NCBI RefSeq assembly: GCF_001659605.2 | Contig: NC_035178.2 | Coordinates: 1,282,159 to 1,346,158, forward strand | Source of the DNA: Manihot esculenta | Taxonomy: Eukaryota; Streptophyta; Magnoliopsida; Malpighiales; Euphorbiaceae | Reading direction: 5' to 3' | DNA: 64,000 nt | Part shown: positions 1 through 11,411 of the stretch, piece by piece | How positions within the stretch are numbered: the stretch's first letter is position 1 | How the letters are laid out: the number at the start of each line of letters is the position of its first letter | Translations under genes and position numbers: made by a program | Notes under the pieces: generated by a model | The model's database searches: none | What the model was told of the DNA's origin: nothing | Seen by the model: the letters and a program-made list of their open reading frames with translations, nothing else

Positions 1-3000
1 TTAGTTAATGCTTTGCAGGCTCAGGAGCAAAGAAGGATAATGAGAAAAGAAGAAAATGTGGAGGATGCTTTGAAGGCCAAGTCAGAAAGTTCAGGAGGCA
101 AAGACAAGAAATTTATGGAAAAATATAATAGCAGCAAGTTCAGCAATGTCAACAAAGGTGCTAGTTCACCTTGTACACACTGCAAAAAGTCGAATCATCA
201 TCCAAAGAAGTGTTGGTGGAGGCCTGACATTAAGTGCAGAAAGTGTGGTATCATGGGGTATATGGAGAAAGTGTGCAAATCCCAACAGTCCGAAGTAGCA
301 AAAGCACATATAGAAGAAAATGATGAAGAACAACTCTTTGTGGCGACGTGTTTTGCAGCTAAGAACAACTCAAGTGATTCTTGGTTGATAGATAGCGGCT
401 GCACCAATCACATGACCAATGATCCAACTCGCTTCATAGAGATCAATAAGACTTTTATCTCTAAAGTAAGGATTGGAAATGGCCAGCTTATTCCAGTCAA
501 AGGAAAAGGCACAGTGGAAATTGAGAGCTTGACAGGTTTAAAATATATCTCTGACGTTTTGTATGTGCCTGATATTGACCAAAATTTGTTGAGTGTTGGG
601 CAGCTTCTTGAAAAAGGCTACAAAGTTTTTTTTAAGGATAAGCAATGCTTTATTAAGGATGCAATAGGCAGAAATGTGTTTAAGGTCATGATGAAATCTA
701 AGAGTTTTGCTCTGAATTTGCTGGAAAATGGACAAGCAGCACTTGTATGTCACCTCAGCAATGCAGAGTTGTGGCACAAAAGGTTGGGACACTTTCATCA
801 TGCTGGATTACTGTATATGCAGAAAAATGACTTTGTGAAGGGTGTCCCACCACTCGAAGAAGAGCTAGCTGATTGTGTGGCTTGTCAATATGGAAAGCAG
901 GTCAGGAAACCATTTCCTCGAATCGTATGGAGAGCGTCACACAAGCTGCAGCTGGTGCATTCAGACGTTGGAGGACCTCAGAAAACATCATCTTTAAATG
1001 GTAATCAGTATTATATTACATTTATTGATGATTACACAAGATTTTGTTGGATTTACTTCTTCAAATCCAAAGCTGAGGTTGCTAGTATATTCTGGAAGTT
1101 TAAAAATTGGGTGGAAAATCAAAGCGATTGCAGAATACGAACAATAAGGTCTGACAATGGAACAGAGTACAAGAATGCAATTTTTGAGAAATTTTGTGAG
1201 GATGCAGGTATTGAGCACCAACTCACAACTCCTTACACTCCCCAGTAGAATGGCGTAAGTGAGAGAAAGAACCGGAGCATCATGGAGATGGCAAGATGCA
1301 TGCTGCATGAAAAAGAGTTGCCAAAAAATCTTTGGGCAGAAGCTTCAAGTACTGCAGTGTTCTTGCTGAATAGGCTCCCAACTAGAGCTATTGAAGGCAA
1401 AACACCATTTGAGGCCTGGTTTGGTTATAAGCCAGATTTACAAAATCTAAAAATTTTTGGTTGCCTATGTTTTTTTTATGTGCCACAGGTGAAGAGAGAT
1501 AAACTTGATAAGAAGGCAGAACCTGGTATATTTGTCGGATACAGCAACACTTCTAAAGCTTACAGAATTTTCCAACCTCAGAATGGGAAAATTATTGTAA
1601 GTCGTGATGTCAAATTCATGGAGGACAAGCAATGGATTTGGGAGGAGACAATAGAAAGAGAATTTCCAGAATTCTCTCAAGAACTTGATGACAAGATAGA
1701 TGATGTTCCTGTTCGTGGCACAAGATTATTGTCCGATATCTATGCAAGGAGTAATGTTGCTGTTTTTGAGCCTGCAGAATTCAATGAAGCAATGAAGGAT
1801 GACAAATGGATAGATTCCATGAAAGATGAACTACGAATGATCGAGAAGAATGACACCTGGGAGTTGGTGGACAGACCTCAAAATAGAAAGATCATTGGTG
1901 TGAAATGGGTTTATAGGACCAAACCAATGCTGATGGTTCTGTAAACAAACATAAAGCCAGATTAGTTGCGAAAGGGTACAATCAAGTCTTCGGAGTAGAT
2001 TTTTCAAAAACTTTTGCTCCGGTTGCACGTTTGGAGACTATAAGGATGTTGCTGGCTTTATCTGTACAAAAAGGTTGGAAACTTTATCAGCTGGATGTTA
2101 AGTCGGCTTTTTTAAATGGTTTTCTTCAAGAAGAAATCTATGTTGAACAGCCTGAGGGATTTCTAGTCAAGGGAAAGGAGGAGAAAGTTTACAAACTGAA
2201 GAAGGCTTTGTATGGCCTTAAACAGGCTCCCAGGGCCTGGTACAGCAGAGTTGATGTTTATCTTCAAAGTCTTGGATTTGAAAAAAGTCCAAGTGAAGCC
2301 ACCTTATATGTGAAGAAATCTGATACTAACATAATTGTGGTATCTATTTATGTTGACGATTTGCTTGTTGCAGGAAGCAATGAAAAATTGGTGAATGAAT
2401 TTAAAGCTGATATGTTCAAAGCTTTTGAGATGACAGATCTTGGTTTATTGTCTTATTTTTTGGGCCTAGAGGTGAAACAAAGTGCTCATGAAATCTTCAT
2501 ATGCCAGCAGAAGTTTGCAAAGGAAATTCTTAAAAAGTTTCACATGAAAGATTGCAAAGAAATTAGCACACCAATGAATTTGAAGGAGAAGTTCAGTAAA
2601 GAAGATGGAGCTGAAAAGGTGGATGAAGGGCTGTACAGGAGTTTGATTGGTTGCTTGATGTATCTCACAGCCACAAGACCGGACATAACCTTTGCCGTAA
2701 GTTTGCTGTCAAGATTTATGAATTGTGCCAGTAAAGTTCATTTTGTAGCTGCTAAGCGTATTTTAAGATATTTGAAGGGTACAACAGATTACGGCATCAA
2801 ATATTATGGTCTTAAAAATTTTCAGCTCCAAGGTTTTTCTGATAGTGATTGGGCAGGTTCTACTGATGATAAGAGAAGCACAACTGGTTTTTGTTTCAGT
2901 TTTGGCTCAGGTGTTTTCTCATGGAGTTCAAGAAAGCAAGAGGTTGTTGCTCAAAGCACAGCAGAAGCAGAGTTTATTGCAGCAAATGCAACTGTGAATC

Positions 3001-3293
3001 AAGCAATTTGGATCCGAAAAATACTTGAAGACTTGCAGATAAAGCAAAATGATCCAACAGAGATTTTAGTTGACAACCAAGCTGCCATTGCAATCTCAAA
3101 GGACCCTGTCTTTCATGGAAAAACTAAGCACTTCAATATCAGGCTCTATCACTTGCGGGAAAAGCAGAAAGATGGTGAAATCAAGCTAGTGTTTTGCAGA
3201 ACAGAGGAACAAACTGCAGACATCTTAACCAAAGGTCTTCCTAAAGCAAGATTCGAAGAGTTGAGGAATAAGTTAGGTGTATGCAAATACTAA
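1..3293 (+). pseudogene. copia gag-pol polyprotein, one stop and one frameshift
   Basis: The frame is open from base 1. The gag tail has zinc-knuckle-like cysteines near residues 50-90; the second knuckle reads CRKCGIMGYMEKVC, where Tyr replaces the expected His. The protease motif WLIDSGCTNHM (D-S-G) follows, then GAG-pre-integrase (LWHKRLGHFHH), integrase (DDYTR, RSDNGTEY), RT with YVDD near 2351, and RNase H (SDSDWAG; STAEAEF). Two lesions break it. A TAG at 1246-1248 stands where related proteins have Gln before the Asn-Gly of integrase, consistent with one C-to-T change. A one-base frame change near 1920-1930 moves the RT into another frame, which then stays open to the stop at 3291-3293. 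The copy is probably not autonomous, though the lesions are few and the insertion is not ancient. Confidence 0.93.
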
Positions 3294-3307
3294 GGCAAGG
3301 AGGAGAT

Positions 3308-3553
3308 TGTTAGTAATTTGCCTTTAGTATTTGACTAAGTCTTTATAGATTTTTTAAAATCTTTAAGCATGATTTACTTGTTGCTTAATTATAGGAGATT
3401 AGTTTAGATTTTTCCAGATTATTTGCAGCAGTAGTTAAGTAGTTTTTTTTCCTATAAATATTCATCAGTAAATAAGAAGAAGTACGCTTCCAAGTCCAAT
3501 ATATTCCAGTTCTTTAATCCTTTTCATATAGCTTTATATCTGTCTTTACTACA
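3308..3553 (+). repeat. 3' LTR of the copia element
   Basis: It begins TGTTAG directly after a purine tract (aaggcaaggaggagat) and ends ...TACTACA, about 246 bp, which is short but normal for copia. An internal TATA-like stretch (cctataaata, about 3451) could be the promoter. The right boundary is supported by the neighbouring opposite-strand RNase H reading frame, which resumes at about 3554. The 5' LTR lies outside the window, so the ends cannot be confirmed by pairwise comparison. Confidence 0.7.
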
Positions 3554-4665
3554 CTTTTTTAAACTCCAGGAAAAACAACCCGAACCAATGCTAAAACAAT
3601 AACCTGAAGTATTTTTCATATCATCAACCGATCATACCCAATCACTATCAGAGTAACCAAATAAATTAACATTCTGACTTTTACAGAATTTAACACCAAA
3701 ATTTACTGTAGCTTTTACATATCTGATTACTCTTTTTGCTGCCTTCATATGTAGTTTACTAGGACAGTTCATGAATCTTGACAATACGCTTACAACATAC
3801 AAGATATCTGACCTTGTTGCAGTAAGATACATCAAACACCCAATCAAGCTTCTGTAGGTGGTTTCATTTCAGTTTTCTCAGCACCATCCTCGTTCTGCAG
3901 TCTCTCCTTATGTGACATTGGAGTAGTCACTGCCTTGCAATCTTCCATTTGAAATTTTTTTAAAATTTCCTTGGCATATTTCTTTTCACATATGAATGCT
4001 TCATCCTCTCCTTGTTTGATTTCTATGCCAAGAAAATAAGCCATCTTACTAAGGTCTGTCATTTCGAAGACCTTCATCATCTCCTTCTTAAATTCAGAAA
4101 TTAGCTCACTACTACTTCCGGTCATAAGCAAATCATCTACATATATGGAGATGATAAAAATGTCAGAATTTACCTTCTTGACATAAAGAGTTGCTTCACT
4201 TTGGCTCTTTTCAAAGTATAATCCTGTTAAGTGCTCATCAATTCTGCCATACCAAGCTCTTGGAGCTTGCTTCGGTCCACGTAAAGCCTTTTTGAACAAA
4301 TAAAACCTTTTGTACGTGTTCCGTCTGCACAAATCCTTTAAGTTGCTCTACATAGATTTCCTCCTTGCACCAACCATTTAAGAAAGCTGATTTAAGATCC
4401 ATTTGATAAATCTTCCAGTCTCTTTGAGCATTTGTTTTTTTCTTTAAGATCCGTTTGTTTTTTTCTTTGCATATGATCTCTGCATGCCCTAATTTTTGAC
4501 ATCTCTTACAGTTCATATCTGACTTTCTCCAACATTTGAAGTGTGAATGATTTTTCCTCACACAATGCTGACAAGGAAGATATTTTCCCTCTTTGCTATT
4601 ATTGCTACCTCCATGCGCTCCTGTAGCATTATTAGTACCAACATTATTCTTCTTTCCTTAGCTTT
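3554..4665 (-). pseudogene. Fused gag / RT / RNase H remnant of copia polyprotein
   Basis: The gag end is visible as LPCQHCVRKNHSHFKCW followed by an intact CCHC knuckle, CKRCQKLGHAEIIC (about 4480-4530). Within about 25 residues the frame enters RT (WKIYQMDLKSAFLNG, near 4400), so protease and integrase have been lost by internal deletion. A frameshift near 4330 precedes the YVDD-bearing segment (SIYVDDLLMTG, near 4140). A second shift near 3845 leads to the segment [18 protein letters not shown] follows SDSDWV near 3633, after which the RNase H frame can be read on to about 3554. At least three lesions plus a large deletion make this clearly dead. Confidence 0.9.
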
Positions 4666-4782
4666 GTCTTTCACCTTCCATGACAGTCAAGACAAACGAA
4701 GGTAAGAGTTTGGTCGAGTGTTTAGGTAATTCACTCAGTCAAGATTCCTCACAAGTCTCACACAAGTCCTTAAAGAAAAAGA

Positions 4783-4794
4783 GCTCTGATACTA
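4783..4794 (-). other. Primer-binding site remnant (initiator tRNA-Met type)
   Basis: The plus strand reads GCTCTGATACTA, the reverse complement of TAGTATCAGAGC. That differs by one base from TGGTATCAGAGC, the usual copia primer-binding site complementary to the 3' end of initiator tRNA-Met. It lies two bases from the putative LTR edge, as expected. Confidence 0.75.
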
Positions 4795-4795
4795 C

Positions 4796-5085
4796 TGTTA
4801 GTTTGATAACGTCAAAGGCAAACAGAACAGCAAAGGAAAGTAAAAAAAATAACTTGAAGAAGGCTCAATTTTTTATTAAAACGAACATAATGCTTAAATA
4901 GGATAAGTTATAACAAATTTTTCTAAAAACATGCTCGACTATTACACTATTAACAGAAAAACTAAACAATTTGTTGAGAACAAAAACAAATAAAAAACAA
5001 ATCACAAAATGCCTAAAAACATGCTTTTCATGCTGCTGATACTGGTGTCCACAACATCCACTTCTAACCAAACTCCACATCAGCA
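4796..5085 (-). repeat. Putative 5' LTR of the minus-strand copia element
   Basis: It starts TGTTAG on the plus strand next to the primer-binding site; the outer (right) edge is approximate, near 5080-5090. On the minus strand it holds an AT-rich promoter-like stretch (cctatttaag, near 4895-4905). No second LTR is in the window, so this rests on position and the terminal TG only. Confidence 0.5.
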
Positions 5086-5360
5086 GTCATACTGGAAATA
5101 GCTGTGCAGTATTTTGAACCATCAGATAACACATGAGCTATCTTGTTAAACATAAAGTTCACATACTTTAAAAGAATTGCTAGATGAAGAGAATCACTTA
5201 ATATATCATATATGACTAAAGGGGTTCTCCCTTACAATCATATATTACTATAGAGGAGTTCTCTTTGATAAATATCTTCAAATTGTCTATGTTTCTGGGG
5301 AAATTGAGTGCCTTTCTGCATGCTAAGCTCTTAATTAATTCCTATCCAGATTTGGTTGAA

Positions 5361-6110
5361 CTAGTTTAGGACTTTTCCATTGTTGTCCATACTCACAGCT
5401 ACTATGACTCCTTTATTTGCATGAACTTCAGCCACTGTATCAAAATTGATTTTGATAATATGTTCGGGTGGAGGATCCAATATTGTTGCATTGGTGTTGA
5501 CAGGAGTGATGGTGTTTCTTCCAGTTTAGTGACATCTAGGTATGATGCTAAGGGTTTACAAATTTCCTACCAGATGTTCATCATAGATGAGGGATGTAAA
5601 AGGGAGGATATAATCCATAGAGGGGAATGTAACCATATATTAATAGTTTAGGACAATTGAAGATTGATTCCAGATTCCCATAAAAGGCACAAAAAGGATT
5701 TGATGTCTTACATTTTTTTCTTAGGAATAAGCTCCATAAGAATACCCAAATCTTATTTAGAAAGGCAAGTTTTTAAAAATCCCTCTAAAAGCTCATGCAG
5801 TTGTGGGGCTAGCCTGTAACTTGATCTAACAATGTATGAACCATGACGCTCACACTGCCATAGCCTTTTATCTTGCATTGGAAACAGACTCACAAGCAAA
5901 GCCAAAATATGCTTGATAGTTTCAGCATCAAGCAAAGCTTGTAAATCCTATGTTCTACTCCAAGGCCTCATTGGATATTTTGAATGCGTGATAGGCAGTG
6001 AATTAGGGGACAATGGAAAGAGAGAGGGTATCCATATGTCTTTTTTGCATAGGATGGATTTGCCATCCCCTAGCATATAGTTTTGATCTTTGTAAATTAT
6101 TAAAATAGCT
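5361..6110 (-). pseudogene. Remnant of LINE-type (non-LTR) retrotransposon, RT zinc-binding and RNase H regions
   Basis: Read on the minus strand from 6110 leftward: YMLGDGKSILCKKDIWIP is the G-D-G-x-S-I...D-x-W-x-P block found after the RT of plant LINEs. QCERHGSYIVRSSYRLA is typical of the zf-RVT domain (G-x-Y-x-V-R-S-x-Y). Then PPPEHIIKINFDTVAE and GVIVAVSMDNNGKVL (5361-5490) match the start of a plant RNase H-like domain. The pieces lie in the right order on one strand but in different frames with stops, so this is a decayed 3' part of a LINE. No poly(A) tail or target duplication was identified. Confidence 0.72.
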
Positions 6111-6130
6111 TCGTTAGTTCCCCACTTCAC

Positions 6131-7510
6131 AACTATTAATAATTCAAATATACATTGGATAATTTTTTTAAAAGGATAAATAAATAGTACGTGAAGGTGA
6201 TTTATCAGCCAATTACTTGGCGTTTTTTTGGAACTAAAAAACAGTCCATACGGTTAGTGCTAGGCATTCAAAATTGGTGGACGATGAATATGTTATAACC
6301 TCACTTGCTTTTTGGGATGATGAAATCCTAAAATATCCTCTAATTCAAGTAATTAAATTCTATAAAATAAAACAATTTTTTTTAATTTAAAATTACTTCT
6401 CCATATTGAAGTTGGTGGATACAACTCAATAGTGAGTGACATGGGGGGGGGGGCAGTGGCGCACTTCCATTATCAGCTTCTTTGAAAAATTAAATTAAAT
6501 TTATTAATTTAGTGATAATTTTAAGTTGCATGTATTAAGATAATGTTTCGAAATTAAATTTAAATATATTATTTTTTTAAGAAAAAAACTCAAAGTAGAA
6601 ACACAGCTTGGAAATGCATTTTGCCCATTGTGGAAGATTCTCTTCCCCAAATTCTAAAACCTAATCATTACGTTTGTGTAATGATATGGAATATTAATTC
6701 ATTGTTGCCCAAATAGATTCCCATCCCAAGTCTCCACAAATCAATATTTACATTTTATAGCTGCAACTTGCAGCAATGTTTAAATATTTGTGCTGTTTTT
6801 ATTTAAATAAGAAATAATAATCTCTATGTGAAAAGGAGCAACATGTGTATGAATGATAACCTAAGCTGCGTAAAAGAAAAAGCCTTCTCATCCGTCAATC
6901 TTACTGTCAACTCTTAACACATGTGGGGGTGGGATCATCTCATAATAACTTTCCTTTCATTTCTTTTTATGTTATCGAGAAAAAAAAATGTATGTAACGC
7001 TAAAATTGGTATAAATAAAAATTATAATTTACAAAATTTATATACATTATTGCTGATCATTATTATTAATTACATGTTTTAGATTTTTAATAGCATATAA
7101 GATTGTAAGATGAAATAATTTATTTAAGGCAACGTAATGAAATTCTTGACGTTAAGAAAAGGATAGTAACTTCCGCTTTTGCAGGAAATTCAAAGTAGAA
7201 GAATCCTCTGTGATTGTGAATGTCTAGAGTTAGGAAATTAAGCTACCCATCTAAAGGGCATGAGCGCTTCAGCTGCTCAATTTTGTTACCTAAATTCTTG
7301 CCATCGCCGCTTATAATACAATGCGTCGCATCAAGTAGAAAAAAGATGCTCCATTCTATTACCCATCTCCACTTACTTATACCGACCACCGCCTCCACCA
7401 CCTCCACCTGTTAATGGTAGAAGCTGAGCAATGGCGCACTATGGGTGGATGGCAGTGTCAGATTGACGAGTGTGCAATTACGTGCACATAGCACCCACCA
7501 TTTCTAGTGT
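6131..7510. other. Intergenic, AT-rich, no gene seen
   Basis: This stretch has stops in all frames and long A/T runs. It contains a poly-G tract (about 6444-6455). The last few hundred bases before the subtilase become less AT-rich and form its likely promoter. No repeat family or RNA gene is recognised. Confidence 0.6.
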
Positions 7511-7518
7511 TATAAATA
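7511..7518 (+). promoter_or_regulatory. Probable TATA box of the subtilase gene
   Basis: TATAAATA lies 113 bp upstream of the ATG at 7624, a normal distance for a plant gene with an 80-90 base leader. Transcription start not visible directly. Confidence 0.6.
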
Positions 7519-7623
7519 CCACTAGGCTGGATAAGAGCTCTATCACAGACATAACTGGCCATGCATCACTAGACCACTGAGAAAGAGAGAAAAAACTTCA
7601 ATCTCCTTGGAACAGCTCAAGCC

Positions 7624-10600
7624 ATGAATGTTCTCATCATATTTTGTCTTTTCTTTGCATTGTCTTGTCTGATAGAAACAGGAACAACAACAGCAGGCAG
7701 AGATGGGGTTTATATTGTTTACATGGGAGCCGGCAAAGGTTACTTGGAGAACTATTATGTCCAGCTTTTGAGCTCTGTATCAAAAGGGTATGCAAATTGG
7801 ACCACTAGTGATTCATTTTCTTGGTTTACTGATTGGTTACTCAATGATTCTTGTTACGTGTGCCAGGAAAAAGAATGCTATATTACGGAGCTACAGGCAT
7901 GGATTTTCTGGTTTTGCAGCTCGTTTATCAGAAGCAGAGGCGCAATCAATTGCTCAGAGACCTGGAGTTGCATCTGTTTTTCCTGATCCTGTCTTCCAAC
8001 TCCATACTACTCGTTCATGGGAGTTCTTGAAGTATCAAACTGATGTTAAGATTGATTCAAATCCCACTTCAGACTCTAGCACATCCTCTAATGGATCGGA
8101 CACAATCATTGGAGTCATCGATACAGGTGAATTGAACCTCGGACCCTTCTCAAATCTCATACAGAATGGTTGTGGTTACTCTGTTCTCTAACAATAATAA
8201 AGTGGAACTTAGGTATTTGGCCCGAATCAGAGAGTTTTAGTGATAAGGATATGGGTCCAATTCCATCTCGCTGGAAGGGAACTTGTGTAAAAGGTTACAG
8301 CTTCAACCAATCCAACTGCAACAGGTAAATATGTCTGCCAACTTGAACATGAATTTGCTAAAACCTTCTTTGATCAGTGTTTGATTGTCATCTAAGACTT
8401 CTAAGTCCATAGAAAACTAATCGGAGCAAGATTTTACGAAAGCCAAGATGATGAAGATGATGAAATCTATCAAACACCTAGGGATATGATTGGACATGGC
8501 ACTCACGTAGCAGCAACCGCAGCAGGAGCTGTGGTGTCACGAGCATCTTACTACGGCCTGGCGGAGGGAGCTGCGAAAGGTGGCTCCCCCGGGTCGAGGA
8601 TCGCTGTATATAGAGTATGTTCAGAGAATGGATGCCAAGGCTCCAGCATACTAGCTGCATTTGATGATGCAATAGCAGATGGGGTTGATGTATTATCAAT
8701 ATCACTCGGTCCACCATCCTTATTTGCGCCTGATTTGAACAAGGATCCTATTGCCATTGGAGCATTCCATGCAGTTGAGAATGGGATCACCGTTGTCTGT
8801 TCTGGTGGGAACGATGGTCCTACGTCAGGAACAGTAGTAAATGCTGCACCATGGATTCTCACAGTTGCTGCGACAACCATTGACAGGGATTTTGAATCAG
8901 ATGTTCTGTTGGGTGGAAACAAAGCAATAAAGGTTAAGTTTTTTAAACCCCAAGTGAATTTATCTACAATTTGTCTAATACTACTATCAACACTGCACCA
9001 TCAGATGGTTCAGATGAATTGATTATATAGTCAGAATTTTCCTGTCTTTCATGGTGATCATCTATTGAAAATGTTTTGAGTGTTTCATATCACTTCAGGG
9101 CGAAGGAATAAATTTTGCTAATATTGGAAAAAGTCCAGTGCATCCTTTGATATATGGGAAGTCAGCCAAGAACCCTGATTCAGGTGAAGAAGAAGCAAGG
9201 TATGCAACTTTTGTGCAGTCCACAGTAAGCATATTTATAGCTTGAAAAACTTACTGAATACACAAAATGATTGAAAAGGGGTTTAATTACTTGTACGAAT
9301 CAGGGAATGCTCTCATGCAGTAGTATTTATAACTAAAACATGTGTTGGTTCAGAAAATGCCAGCCAGGTTCCATGGACGAGGAGAAGATCAAAGGAAAGA
9401 TTGTACTCTGTGATAATGAAGGTGGAGAATACTCAGATGCGAAGAAGGAGGAAGTGCAAAGCTTAGGAGGAATTGGTCTAATTTTGGTTGATGACAAATC
9501 AAGGGCAGTTGCATCTACTTACAAGGAGTTTCCAATGACCGTCATCAGTTCAAAGGATGCTGCTGAAATTCTTTCTTACATAAACTCAACTGAGTAAGAC
9601 AAAAGACTATTGTCTTGATCTTAAGTCAAACATCAGCTGCAGTGATTAGAAACCCTTTTAGGTGATGCAAGAAATTTATTGTTTAAAATTTTGGGAACTT
9701 GCACAGAAATCCAGTCGCAACTATCTTACCTACCACAGTGGTGACAAATTATAAGCCTGCACCGGCTGTTGCATACTTCTCAGCTAGAGGTCCTTCCATC
9801 ACAAGGAATATCCTCAAGGAAAAGTCTCTTGCTTCCTACTATTCGATTGCACTGCGGCAATAATTTCTCTGCAAAATATCTCCAAATGCTCAAACATAAA
9901 TAAATCGTTACCTTTTTTTTTTGGGACTTTGCAGCCTGATATTGCAGCACCAGGAGTTGACATAATTGCAGCATGGATGGGCAATGATACAGAGGAGACT
10001 GTTAAAGGTAAAGAGCCACCACTATTTAATGTGCTCTCAGGAACTTCCATGGCATGTCCACACGTCTCAGGAATTGCAGCAGCAGTTAAATCCCAGAATC
10101 CTACATTGAGTCCATCTGCAATTAAATCAGCCATTATGACAACAGGTTAATATCTAAGAACAGAAAATTTGAATAATTCACATATTCCTTCCAATGCACG
10201 ACTTTTTATCCTTTTTTTTTATTTTTTTGATCAACAGCATCTCAAACCAACAACGTTAAGGCCTCCATAACAACAGATTCAGGTGCCATAGCCACTGCTT
10301 ATGATTATGGGGCAGGAGAAATAAGCACAACTGGACCACTGCAACCAGGGCTAGTTTATGAGACAACAACCGTCGACTACTTAAACTTTCTTTGTTATTA
10401 TGGATATGATACATCCACAATAAAAGTCATCTCTGCAACTCTTCCGGAAGGTTTTACTTGCCCAAAGGAATCAAGCTCGGATCTTATATCTAACATCAAC
10501 TATCCATCAATTGCAGTTTTCAACCTCCCTGCAAATCAGATTAGGAATGTAAGCAGAACTCTTACAAACGTTGGTGGAGATGGTGATACATCGTACACTG

Positions 10601-10806
10601 CAGTGCTTTCTGTGCCTTATGGACTAGAAGTTGCAGTTGGTCCAAAGGAACTAAAATTTACAAAGAATGGACAGAAACTGAGCTACCAAGTTTATTTCAA
10701 AGCATTTTCAACTCTGGAGGATGTGTTTGGAGCAATTACTTGGACTAACGGAAAATTCAAGGTCCGTACCCCATTTGTTGTAAGCAGTAGAAGTAGTAAA
10801 AAGTGA
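7624..10806 (+). CDS. Subtilisin-like serine protease, SBT5.2 / CO2-response secreted protease type
   Basis: Nine exons: 7624-7787, 7867-8126, 8213-8324, 8413-8932, 9099-9199, 9354-9593, 9707-9818, 9935-10145, 10238-10806, giving 762 aa. A signal peptide ([15 protein letters not shown]...) is followed by the I9 prodomain and the S8 catalytic domain: Asp in GVIDTG (about 139), His in GHGTH (about 208), Asn in SGGNDGP (about 311) and Ser in [11 protein letters not shown] (about 540). A PA domain is inserted around exons 5-6, and a fibronectin-III-like tail ends the protein. It is expected to be a secreted (apoplastic) endoprotease; the closest family I recognise is Arabidopsis SBT5.2/CRSP, which processes secreted peptides. 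One oddity stands out: the donor of the intron after 9818 reads GA, not GT, and all other introns are GT-AG. If this intron is not removed properly, the catalytic Ser is lost. It may thus be a functional gene with a rare intron or a recent null allele. Confidence 0.9.
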
Positions 10807-10848
10807 TCAAACAATGTGTAGTAATGGTACAGGATGTAATTTACAATT

Positions 10849-10854
10849 AATAAA
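10849..10854 (+). terminator. Polyadenylation signal of the subtilase gene
   Basis: AATAAA lies 43 bases after the stop codon, in the usual place for a plant near-upstream element. Confidence 0.5.
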
Positions 10855-10859
10855 GGCTG

Positions 10860-11411
10860 CTGTAGCACATCAACTCCACTAATTATTAAATGCAAAAGCC
10901 AATTTAGTGTTGCAGTTTGTTTCAGTATATGGCCACGATACAACATCAATTTTTCCCACTTTACAACCTGCGACATCATGGGCATGGAACCTCCCTCAAA
11001 TCACATGAAACCTAAGCTTAAATGGGGTTCTTCCCATTATGATCCGAGTTCCCTATTTTCTCAAGGAACACAATTATATGCATCTTCAGGCTGTTTGCCA
11101 ATTTAGTTGACAAGTTACCAAGCAGAATACTGACTTAATCTGATCCCACGTCTTTAGAAATTCACATTAAAACAGTATTAACAATAATATTGGATCACGG
11201 AAGCCAGTAGACAAATTAAAGCACAGACTTAACGAACAGTGAACACCATATTAACATAATGAAAAAGGCTACAACCAGATATCTGAGTTTGTGATTGTTT
11301 TGGGTACGAACAAGGCAAGCAAACTAACAATTGTTTGCAAAGTAGTAATCCTGAACACCCATGTCCAACATAAAAAGGGAAGTAGGAATACAGTAGCTCT
11401 TTCCTCGCCTT
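10860..11411. other. Intergenic between convergent genes, nothing recognised
   Basis: Holds the 3' flanks of the subtilase (+) and SKP1 (-). No convincing reading frame or repeat. Confidence 0.5.

Larger units (their letters stand above)
1..3553 (+). mobile_element. Ty1/copia LTR retrotransposon, 5' end outside window
   Basis: The element runs off the left edge of the window. From left to right it shows the gag zinc-knuckle region, protease, integrase, reverse transcriptase and RNase H in the Pseudoviridae/copia order (integrase before RT). These are followed by a purine-rich tract (about 3294-3307) and a 3' LTR beginning TGTTAG at 3308. The LTR appears to end in CA at about 3553, because the DNA immediately to the right reads in frame as the RNase H of a different, opposite-strand copia copy. 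The element is therefore nested in that copy. The 5' LTR and primer-binding site are not in the window, so LTR divergence and age cannot be judged. Confidence 0.93.
3554..5085 (-). mobile_element. Deleted copia element, interrupted by the copia copy at its left
   Basis: On the minus strand this holds, from right to left, a putative 5' LTR (about 5085-4796), a primer-binding-site match (4794-4783), the gag zinc-knuckle region, the later half of RT, and RNase H. RNase H stops abruptly at 3554, where the LTR of the plus-strand copia element begins. Protease, integrase and the start of RT are missing because gag joins directly to RT near 4430. It is a non-autonomous fossil. The remaining 3' part of this copy should lie to the left of the nested element, outside the window. 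Confidence 0.85.

Noticed and set aside
4680..4901. 73-codon plus-strand frame MTVKTNEGKS...
   Set aside because: Runs through the leader, primer-binding site and LTR of the minus-strand copia element; non-coding.
5421..5651. 76-codon plus-strand frame
   Set aside because: Antisense to the LINE RNase H remnant, which has recognisable motifs on the minus strand.
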